This document shows, in pieces, positions 36,001 through 45,021 of a stretch of DNA of 64,000 nt (within the stretch, counting starts at the first letter, position 1; each line of letters opens with the position of its first letter). The translations under genes were made by a program, and so were the position numbers. The DNA is from Bacillota bacterium (GTDB lineage: Bacteria > Bacillota > Negativicutes > CTSoil-072), in NCBI GenBank assembly GCA_017889545.1, contig JAGFZV010000002.1:235221-299220 (forward strand), read 5' to 3'. The notes beneath the pieces are model-generated. The model was not told the origin of the DNA. It made no database searches and saw only the letters and a program-made list of their open reading frames with translations.

Positions 36001-37353
36001 CCGGCTGAACTGGTTGCAGAGAATGGCAAAAGCTTTGTCGTTACCTCAAATGGCGAAAAAATTGGTTTGACCGACAATCGTGTAGAATTGATTGTGCCGT
36101 CAATGGGCGAAATTGGCTCTCGGCTTTTTGCTGCAAGTATTCGTTATGCAGGGGTGCAGGCAAGATGCCTGAGCCCCGCTACGGAGGCTGATTTAGCTGT
36201 AGGACGGGCGCATTCCTCGTGCAAGGAGTGCTTGCCTTATATTTTGGTTGCCGGCAGTGTTTTGCGCGATATCGAAAAACGCCAAAATGACGAGGAACTT
36301 CTGGTTTACTTTATTACCGACAGCTCTGGTCCTTGTCGCTTTGGTCAATACCACATTGCAGTGAAGCGATTGATTCATAAACTCCAAATCAAAAATGTGG
36401 TTATTCTTTCGTTAACTTCAGATAACGGGTATGCCGGTCTTGGAGGCGATTTTCAGTTAAGAGCCTGGCAAACCATTCTTATTTCCGATGTTTTGGCGGA
36501 TATTTACAGTGCGTTATTGGTGATGCCTACGGACAGCGAACGCGCAAATATTCTTTTTCAGCGCCAACTCGATCTTATTGAGGCGGCAATTGAAAAAGGC
36601 TCTTGGCGACAGGTGAAGCGGAGCCTGGAGCATTGTTCGCAAGAATTGGCAAAAATACCGGTAAAACAAAAGATAGAAGATACCGCTTCCATTGCACTGC
36701 TCGGTGAAATTTTTGTGAGGATAGACGGCTTCTCACGTAAATATCTGGTAGAAACAATGGCGGAAAAAGGCATTATTGTAAAAGTTGCCCCTGTAGCCGA
36801 GTTTGTGTATTTCTGCGACTTCCTTTTGGAGAAAGCGTATTACCATGTAAAAAACTCGTTTGTAACAAGAACGATGTCGATCGTTAAAAGCTATTTTAAA
36901 AAGAGCTGCGAGAAGCAGGTCAAAAAAATATTGATGACGTCTGGGTTCTATCAATATCATCTCATTGACATTGCAACGATCACAGGCAATACGGAACATC
37001 TCATTTCGCCTCGATTTACTGCAGGCGATGCCACGTTAACCGTAGCAAGCGCTTTAAATGAAATCATTGATGAAGTGGACGGCGTTATTTCTATTTCGCC
37101 GTTCGGCTGCATGCCGAGCCGCATTGCCGAAGCGATCATTTCAGAAACAATCAGTCAGGAAAAAGCGAAAATTACCCATGATCCGGGGCTTGTGGAAGTG
37201 GTACTCCAAAATCATCCTGCTCTGCCGTTTTTGTCTATTGAAAGCGACGGAAATCCTTTCCCGCAAGTTGTTGATGCCAAACTGGAGATTTTTTGTCTGC
37301 AAGTGATGCGTATTCATGATACCGTACTTGCTCATCGCAATAAAAAAGCTTGA
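33064..37353 (+). CDS. Giant 2-hydroxyacyl-CoA dehydratase activase (two ASKHA domains, DUF2229, HgdB-like)
   Basis: A 1429-residue protein of the BadF/BadG/HgdC-related activase family. Domains in order: a divergent ASKHA ATPase (1-260), a canonical ASKHA ATPase starting YIVGLDVGSTTTKA near 300 with IGGQDAKY near 404, a Cys-rich segment near 590-620 (GGKEKCDRKCQ, GGACNKYYN), a DUF2229 domain (from about 658, KIGIIKSLLTNGLYPLYHAF) and C-terminal HgdB-like regions. In the second ATPase, Cys428 (NEACSAGTG) and Cys468 (NDQCSAF) match the pair that holds the subunit-bridging [4Fe-4S] cluster in HgdC. Such proteins are thought to inject ATP-driven electrons into dehydratase-like partners; no partner is adjacent. 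ATG 33064 follows GAGGGGG. Confidence 0.9.
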   Translation: MKSLGICLGASRISAVLAAKDSMGNYIIDQNISEAHDGDVSTSLKNLLNHYDASHIGITGRKFRNLISVPSISEAEAVEIAYAHTKSKYKDCDTIVSAGGETFLVYKLDQKGRVSTVFTGNKCASGTGEFFLQQLKRMDVSVDDAMKIVDKDAPYTVAGRCSVFCKSDCTHALNKGMEKGRVIAGLCQMMGNKILELLHKGQSRKILFIGSATKNHTMLHFIKQELNDTAQVVVADEATYFEALGASIWAIENGSVFSNKETILKEKSAQKSFVFLPAIKDFENQVTFKKMLRVAAEPKAEYIVGLDVGSTTTKAVLIRKRDSALSASIYLRTNGDPILASRQCYAELLKQIAVPIQIAGVGVTGSGRQIAGIHAQTDGVVNEIIAHATAAVHFDPEVDTIFEIGGQDAKYTYITNMVPSDYAMNEACSAGTGSFLEEAAKETMGIDMLEIADIALGSTTPPNFNDQCSAFISSDIKTAIQEGIKKEDVVAGLVYSICQNYTNRVKGNRLVGKKVFMQGGVCYNRAVPMAMAALTGKEIIVPPEPGLMGAYGVALDIKNKLELGLLKEQSFDLADLASREVKYDKPFVCAGGKEKCDRKCQINMIRIDGKKYPFGGACNKYYNIRKNVDYNIEDLDLVALRERMTFETYAKPARESNGKKIGIIKSLLTNGLYPLYHAFFSNLGYEVVLADYIDNDGVERKGASFCYPVEQSHGFLQSLLHQSVDYIFLPHVMGMFVKNGIESSVTCPFVQGEPYYLKTAFPELKNMSVLSPMIDLSKGVGDVKDVFVAMGRELGIAKTPCVNSFEAAKKNYQAYQLQMKAIGKEVLNKLHEEPDKIGIVLFGRQYSALSKNANMGIPHKFASRGQLVIPWEFINVDGESPVHHMFWSMGQLLLKMAQIVKNDDQLFGTYITNFSCGPDSFIIGYFRDILGQKPSLTLELDGHTADAGIDTRIEAFLDVIKSYRELIHKKPLVSANKYRPAELVAENGKSFVVTSNGEKIGLTDNRVELIVPSMGEIGSRLFAASIRYAGVQARCLSPATEADLAVGRAHSSCKECLPYILVAGSVLRDIEKRQNDEELLVYFITDSSGPCRFGQYHIAVKRLIHKLQIKNVVILSLTSDNGYAGLGGDFQLRAWQTILISDVLADIYSALLVMPTDSERANILFQRQLDLIEAAIEKGSWRQVKRSLEHCSQELAKIPVKQKIEDTASIALLGEIFVRIDGFSRKYLVETMAEKGIIVKVAPVAEFVYFCDFLLEKAYYHVKNSFVTRTMSIVKSYFKKSCEKQVKKILMTSGFYQYHLIDIATITGNTEHLISPRFTAGDATLTVASALNEIIDEVDGVISISPFGCMPSRIAEAIISETISQEKAKITHDPGLVEVVLQNHPALPFLSIESDGNPFPQVVDAKLEIFCLQVMRIHDTVLAHRNKKA

Positions 37354-37409
37354 ACGTCACTATAGGCAACCAGAGAAAAACTGCGGACGAATTTCATGAT
37401 GAAGTCATG

Positions 37410-37438
37410 TTGACAGAAAACCGGCAAGAGGGTACGAT
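37410..37438 (+). promoter_or_regulatory. Promoter for the EamA transporter gene
   Basis: Consensus TTGACA at 37410-37415 and TACGAT at 37433-37438, spacer 17. It lies inside the extended reading frame and supports the internal start at 37506. Confidence 0.7.
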
Positions 37439-37505
37439 AAGATTTTGGAAACAACGAAAGTATAACGTAAGATATAAGGTCAATGAAAGAGAAAAGAGCT
37501 GTCAT

Positions 37506-38414
37506 ATGAAAACAAAAACCATTCAGCAAGTACCGGCGGAACCACTTGGCAAAAACCATTTACAGATGGGGCTATCGGCAATTATTTTTACTACAATACT
37601 TTGGGGCTTATCATTTGTCAGCATAAAAATAACAGTCGCTGTTATCCCGCCGATGACTTTAGCGTTGCTGCGATTTTTAATTGCTTCCGGGATTCTTTTG
37701 TTTTTACTGAAAAAGGTAGAACCTAGCGCTCGCTTGAACCGGAAAGATATCCCATCGATGGCCGTGTCTGGTTTGCTTGGCGTGACAGCCTATTATTATT
37801 TTCAAAACAATGGTGTTAAAATGACCACAGCTTCAGCTGCATCCATGATTATTGCAATCATACCTATCTTAACGTTAATTGGAGATTTTTTGATTTTCAA
37901 GACAAAGCTTTCTCTGGTTAAGATGCTGAGTGTAATACTGTCGTTAGGCGGAGTGTATTTGATTGTTTCTGCTGCCCCGCCAGGATCACAAGATAGTTTG
38001 ATTGGCAATTTGTTCATGTTAGGTTCGGCTTTATCATGGGTAGCATACACTTTAATCACAAGACCTTTGAGTGCACGGTATACTCAATTGGCAGTAGTTA
38101 CATACCAGACTCTCTTTGGGACCTTGGCATTGATTCCTTTTGTTTTCTTTGAAACGTGGGAGTGGCAATTGGTAAATGATTTAGTAATTCTTCATTTAAT
38201 TTATTTAGGAGTGTTTTGTTCAGCATTAGCCAATTATCTTTATGTGTATGCGATGGGCGAATTAGGGGTTAGCAGAGTTTCCGTTTTTATTAATTTTATC
38301 CCTGTTGTTTCCGTACTGAGTGGATTGGCTTTTTTGCATGAAACGGTAAGTGAATTGCAAATTTTGGGTGGTATTGTTATCTTATTTTCCGTGTACTTAG
38401 TTAACAGGAGATAA
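37506..38414 (+). CDS. EamA/DMT-family transporter
   Basis: A 302-residue integral membrane protein with ten predicted helices in two EamA repeats (about 20-145 and 160-300); typical segments are LWGLSFVSIKI near 34 and GVTAYYYFQNNGVKMTTASAAS near 88-109. The family exports amino acids, nucleosides or other metabolites; the substrate cannot be told. I start at ATG 37506: a consensus promoter lies at 37410-37438, and the 52 residues that an earlier start would add look non-coding. Base composition is more AT-rich than in the dcw region. Confidence 0.88.
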   Translation: MKTKTIQQVPAEPLGKNHLQMGLSAIIFTTILWGLSFVSIKITVAVIPPMTLALLRFLIASGILLFLLKKVEPSARLNRKDIPSMAVSGLLGVTAYYYFQNNGVKMTTASAASMIIAIIPILTLIGDFLIFKTKLSLVKMLSVILSLGGVYLIVSAAPPGSQDSLIGNLFMLGSALSWVAYTLITRPLSARYTQLAVVTYQTLFGTLALIPFVFFETWEWQLVNDLVILHLIYLGVFCSALANYLYVYAMGELGVSRVSVFINFIPVVSVLSGLAFLHETVSELQILGGIVILFSVYLVNRR

Positions 38415-38585
38415 ACGATAAATCAATTGGCCATTGCACCGTGTTCATTGCACAAATAATATTTGCGGCAGTATGGAAGGATTAGGAAAATAATGAGCGA
38501 ACTATTTATCGAACATATAAGGGTGAGATGGTTTTGCGAAGGGTATATCGAGAAGCAGTAATTTTGAGCACTGGAGAGGATTACG

Positions 38586-39062
38586 ATGTCCAAAGAAGAA
38601 ATTTTGCTCATTGCAGATAAAGTAAATTCAATATTAGACGATTTTTTAGTTCTGGAAGAAAAAATTTTCGGAAACCCAAGTTTTCTCAAAACGCTAAAAA
38701 ATCTATTTAAGAAAAAAGTCGGTTTCAAGGAATGTTACGAACAATTGCAGGTGATGACATCTGACTTGGATAGTTCCTTGGAGGCCATTCGCGGCTTTGT
38801 TGCAAGTGATGAACAAGAACGTGGTTTCAAGCAAATCCTGGAGACGTACACAATAGCGTTAAAAGAAGCAGGCGCCAAAGCCACGGTTGTAGCAAAGATC
38901 CTTTCAGTTAAAGCGGACGGAGGAAGCATTTCCTGGTCTTCATACAAGGAACTGATAGACGATTACAAGAAGGCGGAGCAACAATATGTGACGCTTGGAC
39001 AGGAGCTTACGAGGCAATATCAGGCTTTGTATCAAATTTATCTGCAAACAGAAAACCAGTGA
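38586..39062 (+). CDS. Helical protein of unknown function
   Basis: A 158-residue, almost wholly alpha-helical, charged protein without signal peptide, membrane segment or cysteine motif. Heptad-like patterns run through about 60-155 (KELIDDYKKAEQQYVTLGQE). ATG 38586 follows GGAGAGGA. I do not recognise a family. It stands alone between the EamA gene and the methyltransferase fusion in an AT-rich stretch. Confidence 0.6.
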   Translation: MSKEEILLIADKVNSILDDFLVLEEKIFGNPSFLKTLKNLFKKKVGFKECYEQLQVMTSDLDSSLEAIRGFVASDEQERGFKQILETYTIALKEAGAKATVVAKILSVKADGGSISWSSYKELIDDYKKAEQQYVTLGQELTRQYQALYQIYLQTENQ

Positions 39063-39199
39063 CGATGAACAAGGAGTATTTTTATCTAAGATGTGTTTTG
39101 CAGAAAAAGGATTATTTTCAAGGCAAGGCATCATTGCTTTGTCTTTCTTGTTATAGAAAGTGCAGCGCTGCTGGAGAATTTGTATAGAGGTGAATTCGT

Positions 39200-40990
39200 A
39201 TGATCCGAGAGTATTTGAAGAATAATATTCTGATAACAGATGGCGCCATGGGTACTTATTATGCCGAAATTACCGGCCAATATTCTGTGGTTCCCGAGAT
39301 GGCAAACATCGACGACCCGGAAACCATTGAAAAGATTCATAAAGAGTACATTGCTGCCGGAGCAAAACTGATAAAAACAAATACTTTTTCAGCAAACAGC
39401 ATTATTCTGGATATTCCGAGAACAGAAGTTGAAAAACTCATTGTTGCTGGATTGGAAATCGCAAACAGAGCTGTTAAAGATAAAAATGTCTTTGTTGCGG
39501 CAAGTATTGGCCCAATACCCGAGATGATTGGCAAAACGGATCTTGATCAAGCAGTTGTCATCGATGAATACAAATTCATAGTGGATATTTTTCTTAAAAG
39601 AAATGTAAAAATATTTATTTTTGAAACTTTTAGTGAGTTTGCATATCTTGAAAAAATCACGGAATATATTAAAGCAAAAGATGATTCGGTATTTATAACA
39701 ACGCAATTTGCAACAACACCAGAAGGCTTTACCCGAAAGGGCATCAGTATCAACCGCATCCTTGATAAAATAAAAATGAGCAAAAGTATTGATGCTTACG
39801 GGTTTAATTGCGGTGTTGGACCGGCTCATTTATTTAATGCACTAAAGAATATTGATTTTGACAATGATATTATTGCTGTTGCACCGAATGCCGGATATCC
39901 GGAAATTATTCATGAAAGAACGGTGTATGTTACTAATATTGGTTATTTTGCTGAAAGAATGAAAGAAATCAGTGAACTGGGTGTAAAGATTTTAGGCGGA
40001 TGCTGTGGTACTACGCCCGCGCATATAGAAAAATTGGTGAGTTTAATTAAACCGGAACAAGCAATCGTTATTTCCAAGCGGGAAATAGTGACAAAAGCAG
40101 CGGTACCTCTGAAAGCGAAAAATGGAGATGATTTTTCGAGAAAAATACAGGATAACCAGTTCGTGATCGCAGTAGAATTAGATCCGCCATTCAATGCGGA
40201 TACCCAGATCATTATGAAGAATGCCCAAATTTGCAAAAATCATGGTGTTGATGTAATTACGCTGGCCGATTCTCCAATGGGAAGGGCCAGGGTAGATTCC
40301 ATTATGCTTGCGGCAAAAATCAAAAGAGAAGTCGGCATTGAGGTTATACCGCATATTTGTTGTCGTGATAAAAACATCAATGCGTTAAAATCAACTGTTT
40401 TAGCTGGGTATATCGAACACATCAGAAATGTGTTGGCAGTAACCGGCGACCCTGTTGCGATGGCTGACAAGAATGATATTAAAGGAGTATTTAATCTTAA
40501 TTCTTTAAAATTTATTGAGTTTTTATCAACGATGAACAAAGAGATTTTTACACAAGATCCGATCCACATCGGAGGGGCATTAAACCTGAATTTAGCGAAG
40601 CCGGAAGAAGAATTAGTCAGGATGCAAAAAAAGGTTGAGATGGGAGCCGAATTTTTTCTGACGCAGCCTATTTTTGATGAGCGTGCTATCGCTTTCTTAC
40701 CTCAAGCCAAAAACCATAAGAATGTAAGGGTGCTGGGAGGGATCATGCCGCTGGTCAGTTATAGAAACGCTCAATTTTTGAATAATGAAGTGGCAGGAAT
40801 TCAGATACCGGAAAAAATTATCAATCAATTTATTCGCTGTGCGGACAAAGAGGAAGCGGAAAATTTAGGCATTGAAATCGCTGTGGAACTTGCCAACCGG
40901 ATCAAAAAAGATGTGCATGGTTTTTATTTTATTACCCCTTTTAACCGGGTTGAAATGATCATCAAAATCATCAGAAAGCTTGGTCTGTAA
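39200..40990 (+). CDS. Homocysteine S-methyltransferase / methylenetetrahydrofolate reductase fusion (YitJ-like)
   Basis: A 596-residue two-domain enzyme. Residues about 1-290 form a homocysteine-binding barrel like the MetH N-terminal module, with zinc ligands Cys204 (FNCGVG) and Cys268-Cys269 (GGCCGTTPAH). Residues about 310-596 form a MetF barrel (VIAVELDPP near 320, LAVTGDP near 418, FFLTQPIFD near 490). The pair links 5,10-methylene-THF reduction to methionine formation, as proposed for Bacillus YitJ. No S-box or other methionine riboswitch is visible upstream. Codon use is AT-rich compared with the cell-wall genes. Confidence 0.92.
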   Translation: MIREYLKNNILITDGAMGTYYAEITGQYSVVPEMANIDDPETIEKIHKEYIAAGAKLIKTNTFSANSIILDIPRTEVEKLIVAGLEIANRAVKDKNVFVAASIGPIPEMIGKTDLDQAVVIDEYKFIVDIFLKRNVKIFIFETFSEFAYLEKITEYIKAKDDSVFITTQFATTPEGFTRKGISINRILDKIKMSKSIDAYGFNCGVGPAHLFNALKNIDFDNDIIAVAPNAGYPEIIHERTVYVTNIGYFAERMKEISELGVKILGGCCGTTPAHIEKLVSLIKPEQAIVISKREIVTKAAVPLKAKNGDDFSRKIQDNQFVIAVELDPPFNADTQIIMKNAQICKNHGVDVITLADSPMGRARVDSIMLAAKIKREVGIEVIPHICCRDKNINALKSTVLAGYIEHIRNVLAVTGDPVAMADKNDIKGVFNLNSLKFIEFLSTMNKEIFTQDPIHIGGALNLNLAKPEEELVRMQKKVEMGAEFFLTQPIFDERAIAFLPQAKNHKNVRVLGGIMPLVSYRNAQFLNNEVAGIQIPEKIINQFIRCADKEEAENLGIEIAVELANRIKKDVHGFYFITPFNRVEMIIKIIRKLGL

Positions 40991-41037
40991 CATGATCGTT
41001 GTCCCGACTAAAGATTTTTTTGCAGGAGGACTTTATT

Positions 41038-42108
41038 GTGAGCAAATATTGGAGTAAATTAACCCAATCCCTTGAACCCTATATTCCGGGGGAACAGCCC
41101 AAAGACAAAACCTACATTAAGTTAAATACCAATGAAAATCCTTATCCCCCATCGCCAAAGGTGCTCGAAGCAATCAAACAGGCGGCGAATGAACAATTGA
41201 GATTGTACCCCAGTCCTACTTGCGATGATCTGCGGGAATGCATCGCGCAATATCATGGTCTTACGAAAGAACAAATTTTTGTCGGCAATGGTTCGGATGA
41301 ATTGCTGGCCTTGGCTTTCTGGGCATTCTTTGATCCAGGCAGGCCGGTTCTGTTTCCTGATATTACATACAGCTTCTATCCTGTTTATGCGAATTTGTGT
41401 CATATTGATTATAAGCTTGTTCCATTGGCCGAGGATTTTTCCATTCCCATCGATCACTTCTCTTGCGAGAATGGCGGTATCATTTTCCCTAATCCGAATG
41501 CGCCTACTGGGAAATATATAGAAATTGCCGGAATTGAATCGATACTGCAAAAAAATGCAGAACAAGTAGTGATCGTTGACGAGGCTTATATCGATTTTGG
41601 CGGAGAGTCAGCCGTTCAAATGGTTCACAGATACCCGAATCTGTTAGTTGTGCAGACCCTTTCCAAGTCTCGTTCACTTGCCGGTCTGCGTGTAGGGTTT
41701 GCAATGGGTAACCAAAATTTAATTGAAGGCCTTGACCGGGTTAAAAATTCGATTAATTCATATACACTTGATCGCATAGCGCTTGCCGGAGCAGTCGAGG
41801 CGTTTAAAGACGAGGAATATTTTCGTGATACTACCTTGAAAGTGATCAATACCCGGAAAGAAACAGTCAATAGTCTCGAGAAAATTGGCTTTACGGTGAT
41901 TCCTTCGCAGGCCAATTTTATCTTCGTCAGTCATCCGTTTGTTTCCGCTGTCGATCTCTATCAACAGCTAAAGGGAAAAGGTGTTCTCGTGAGATATTTC
42001 AATAAACCAAGAATAGATAATTTTTTAAGAGTCAGTATAGGGTCGGATTCAGATATGCAATGTTTTTTGGAAGCATTGACTGAAATTATCTACAAATGGA
42101 AGGTTTAG
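41038..42108 (+). CDS. hisC: Histidinol-phosphate aminotransferase
   Basis: A 356-residue fold-type I PLP enzyme of histidine synthesis. It shows the HisC start LNTNENPYPPSP near 25-36, the cofactor-binding GNGSDELL near 84, VDEAYIDF near 180 and the Schiff-base Lys210 in TLSKSRSLAGLR. GTG 41038 is seven bases after AGGAGGA and lies 47 bases after the preceding gene. No other his genes are close, so it could also serve phenylalanine/tyrosine transamination. Confidence 0.92.
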   Translation: MSKYWSKLTQSLEPYIPGEQPKDKTYIKLNTNENPYPPSPKVLEAIKQAANEQLRLYPSPTCDDLRECIAQYHGLTKEQIFVGNGSDELLALAFWAFFDPGRPVLFPDITYSFYPVYANLCHIDYKLVPLAEDFSIPIDHFSCENGGIIFPNPNAPTGKYIEIAGIESILQKNAEQVVIVDEAYIDFGGESAVQMVHRYPNLLVVQTLSKSRSLAGLRVGFAMGNQNLIEGLDRVKNSINSYTLDRIALAGAVEAFKDEEYFRDTTLKVINTRKETVNSLEKIGFTVIPSQANFIFVSHPFVSAVDLYQQLKGKGVLVRYFNKPRIDNFLRVSIGSDSDMQCFLEALTEIIYKWKV

Positions 42109-42187
42109 TGTGGTTAATATCGAAAGAATTTAAAGTATAAGGAACACTGTTCATTACAGATATTATTATTATGTGAAGGTGAAAAGA

Positions 42188-42859
42188 ATGTTTCCAATTC
42201 GAGACAATATCCCTTCGCGTTCGACACCGTTTGTCATGTATGGGATTATTCTATTCAACGCCTGCATCTTTTATAACGAGCTTGTGGTCAGCGATGCCGA
42301 GCTTGAGAAGATGGTGGGCTTTTTTGGCTTGATACCGTTTGAGTTTATGCAGGGATTATCCGCGAATCCTGTCAATATATTTGTGTATGTGCCACTGATT
42401 ACGAACTTGTTTCTGCATGGCGGATGGCTGCACATCATTGGCAATATGTGGTATTTGAAAATATTTGGCGATAATATCGAAGATCGAATGGGACATGGCA
42501 TGTTTTTCCTTTTTTATATTTTATGCGGTGTTGTCGCGAACATAGTCCAAATCATAGTTGATCCCGCTTCCCAAATCCCAACCATTGGTGCAAGCGGTGC
42601 AATTTCCGGAGTGCTTGGGGCCTACTCCGTATGTTTCCCTTCGGCTAAGGTTAGTACTGTTGTGTTTCTTTTTATTTTCCTTACTGTAATAGAGATCCCT
42701 GCGCTGTTGTTTTTGGGTCTTTGGTTTTTCATGCAACTGCAAAGCGGCGCTGCATCTCTATTTATGGCAGGGAGTAATGTTGCTTGGTGGGCGCATATTG
42801 GCGGTTTTCTGGCGGGGATGGCGCTGGTCAATCTTTTTCCGAAACGTCAGTCATATTAA
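42188..42859 (+). CDS. Rhomboid-family intramembrane serine protease
   Basis: A 223-residue six-helix membrane protein. The catalytic dyad is visible: Ser136 in GASGAISG and His203 in AWWAHIGGF. The helix-2 signature FLHGGWLHIIGNMWYL lies near 78-93. Rhomboids cut single-pass membrane proteins within the bilayer; the substrate is unknown. ATG 42188 is five bases after GAAGGTGA. A terminator follows. Confidence 0.93.
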   Translation: MFPIRDNIPSRSTPFVMYGIILFNACIFYNELVVSDAELEKMVGFFGLIPFEFMQGLSANPVNIFVYVPLITNLFLHGGWLHIIGNMWYLKIFGDNIEDRMGHGMFFLFYILCGVVANIVQIIVDPASQIPTIGASGAISGVLGAYSVCFPSAKVSTVVFLFIFLTVIEIPALLFLGLWFFMQLQSGAASLFMAGSNVAWWAHIGGFLAGMALVNLFPKRQSY

Positions 42860-42881
42860 TAACGAACCAGATGGGTGCGCA

Positions 42882-42920
42882 CAAAAAACTTTCACTTTTT
42901 AAGAGTGGAAGTTTTTTGTT
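42882..42920 (+). terminator. Terminator after the rhomboid gene
   Basis: 15-bp stem CAAAAAACTTTCACT/AGTGGAAGTTTTTTG with one G-T pair and a T-rich tail. Confidence 0.85.
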
Positions 42921-43062
42921 GTTTTCTGCGAGCTTAAAATTAAATGCGAATTTTAAATATTGTCTGAAAATTTTATTGCGCCTTCGCAGGATTTACGAAT
43001 TGATAAATGAATGTTTATAGTATAAAGGTTTTTCTTCACGCTGCAGTAAGGAGGGCCGGAAA

Positions 43063-44232
43063 ATGATCCAGTTCCAATATGAGGGAAGCAAGGTGCCGGT
43101 ATATTCTTGGACGAACGCAATAGAAGCGACGGCCAGGGAACAAATAGAACATTTGTCAAAACTGCCCTTTGCCTATCATCACATTGCGATCATGCCGGAT
43201 TGCCACAGCGGGTATGGCATGCCGATCGGCGGTGTGCTGGCTGCGGATCATGCGGTAGTTCCCAATGCAGTAGGGGTTGATATCGGGTGTGGAATGGTAG
43301 CGGTAAAAACGACGCTGCAGAATATTACCGCCGATCAAATTAAGCGAATCATCGGCAAAGCGCGCGATATCATTCCTGTTGGTTTTAACCATCATAAAAA
43401 GCAACAAGAAAGTCCGGTGTTTGCTTCCGTACCGGACGTTGAAATCATTCATATAGAATTGGAATCCGCGCGGCATCAGATTGGCACGCTGGGTTCGGGC
43501 AATCACTTTGTGGAAATTCAAAAAGGGGATGACGGTTTTATTTGGCTGATGATCCATTCCGGCAGCCGGAATATCGGCAAAAAAGTGTGTGATCATTATA
43601 ATCAAAGAGCGATTGATTTGAATGCTCGGTGGAATGTGACTGTTCCCGCAAAATGGGAGTTGGCCTATTTTCCGGTTGATATCCCGGAAGCTCAGGAGTA
43701 TCTTGCGGCAATGGAGTTTTGTTTGCGCTTTGCCAAAGCGAACCGGTCCCTCATGATGAAACGGCTCAAGGAAATTGTGTTTGAAGTGGCCGGAGGGAGC
43801 CAGCAGTCGAAAGAAATTTGTACGCATCATAACTATGCTGCGTGGGAAGTGCATTATGGCAAAAAGGTGCTTGTTCACCGTAAAGGCGCCATTCGGATGT
43901 TTGAGGGTGATGTTGGAATCATCCCGGGAAGTATGGGAACACCCTCCTACATTGTAGAGGGGTTAGGCAATCCGGAAGCATTTATGTCAGCCTCTCATGG
44001 GGCCGGCCGGAAAATGAGCCGGGCGGAAGCGGATAAAACAATTTCTGAAGAACAAGCCAATAAGGCAATGAACGGCATTGTTTATGGGCGCTGGAGCCGT
44101 GATCGTAAGGGGCGGTTGGACGTATCGGAATGTCCCTTGGCGTATAAGGATATCGAAGAGGTAATTCAGCAGGAACTGGACTTAATCAAGCCGTTGGTAA
44201 AGCTTCAACCTCTTGGCGTGCTAAAGGGGTGA
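43063..44232 (+). CDS. rtcB: RtcB-type RNA ligase
   Basis: A 389-residue RtcB family protein; RtcB joins 2',3'-cyclic phosphate (3'-phosphate) and 5'-OH RNA ends using GTP and Mn2+. The metal and nucleotide residues are present: Cys76 in GVDIGCGM, GSGNHFVE near 147, IHSGSRNIG near 165, and the guanylated His312 in SASHGAGRKMSR. It is shorter than E. coli RtcB (408 residues), as in the group common in Bacillota. ATG 43063 follows AAGGAGG. There is no archease or rtcA gene nearby, so a tRNA or RNA repair role is inferred from the family. Confidence 0.93.
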   Translation: MIQFQYEGSKVPVYSWTNAIEATAREQIEHLSKLPFAYHHIAIMPDCHSGYGMPIGGVLAADHAVVPNAVGVDIGCGMVAVKTTLQNITADQIKRIIGKARDIIPVGFNHHKKQQESPVFASVPDVEIIHIELESARHQIGTLGSGNHFVEIQKGDDGFIWLMIHSGSRNIGKKVCDHYNQRAIDLNARWNVTVPAKWELAYFPVDIPEAQEYLAAMEFCLRFAKANRSLMMKRLKEIVFEVAGGSQQSKEICTHHNYAAWEVHYGKKVLVHRKGAIRMFEGDVGIIPGSMGTPSYIVEGLGNPEAFMSASHGAGRKMSRAEADKTISEEQANKAMNGIVYGRWSRDRKGRLDVSECPLAYKDIEEVIQQELDLIKPLVKLQPLGVLKG

Positions 44233-44340
44233 GGAAGAAGACGAATTTTTTCCCATCCCACACTCGCTGAGTCGCTCAATAATTTGTTTTTTTACCTGAA
44301 ATAACTTCAGTCGAGACAACTCTGTTGAGGGGTGCCTTTT

Positions 44341-45000
44341 ATGGATATGGTAACGGGTTTTTTTGAGTACCTTTGGGCTGTAAGGACCGAGATGGCGCTG
44401 TTGACAGTACAACACTTGCTGCTTTCGACCGTGGCCATATTCTGTGGCGCAATGATCGCAATTCCCGGCGGGATATTCATTTCCCGCTATCCATCTTTGG
44501 GAATGCCCCTGCTTGATGTGACCGGTATTCTCTATACGATTCCGTCGTTAGCTCTTTTGGGTTTTTTGATACCGTTTTTGGGGCTTGGAATAATGACAAC
44601 GGTCGTTGCACTTACGCTTTACTCCTTATTGCCTTTATTGCGTAATACTTATGTAGGGATTAAAGAAGTAGACGTCTTCATTAAAGAGGCGGCAATCGGA
44701 ATGGGGAGCACTCGGAACCAGTTATTATGGAAAGTCGAGCTGCCTTTGGCATTGCCTTTCATTATGGCGGGCTTGCGGACTGTAACGGTAATGACTGTCG
44801 GAATTACAACGCTGGGCGCCTTGGTAGGCGCTGGAGGGCTTGGGGTTTTGATATTTCGGGGAATGCACATGTTGGACAGTAACATGCTTTTGGCGGGCAC
44901 TTTGCCGGTTGCAGCTATGGCGATTGTTTTTGACAATTTATTGGCCTTTGCAGAACAAAAAATTCGACAGTTCATGGGAATTTTAGACACGAATAAATAA
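44341..45000 (+). CDS. Glycine betaine/choline-type ABC permease (OpuBB/OpuCB-like, first)
   Basis: A 219-residue permease with five to six helices and the binding-protein-dependent transport loop (EAAIGMGSTRNQLLWKVELP near 120-139). It belongs to the osmoprotectant OpuB/OpuC family. It is first of four genes ordered permease, binding protein, ATPase, permease. ATG 44341 lies eight bases after TGAGGGG. Confidence 0.9.
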   Translation: MDMVTGFFEYLWAVRTEMALLTVQHLLLSTVAIFCGAMIAIPGGIFISRYPSLGMPLLDVTGILYTIPSLALLGFLIPFLGLGIMTTVVALTLYSLLPLLRNTYVGIKEVDVFIKEAAIGMGSTRNQLLWKVELPLALPFIMAGLRTVTVMTVGITTLGALVGAGGLGVLIFRGMHMLDSNMLLAGTLPVAAMAIVFDNLLAFAEQKIRQFMGILDTNK

Positions 45001-45021
45001 AATTTTAGGAGGCTGTTTTGA

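Noticed and set aside
37350..37505. A 52-residue N-terminal extension of the EamA transporter
   Set aside because: A consensus promoter lies inside it at 37410-37438, no ribosome-binding site precedes 37350, and the residues are unlike a transporter N-terminus.
39063..39199. A SAM (S-box) riboswitch upstream of the methyltransferase/MetF fusion
   Set aside because: Expected from Bacillus yitJ, but I found no S-box core or terminator hairpin in this short gap.
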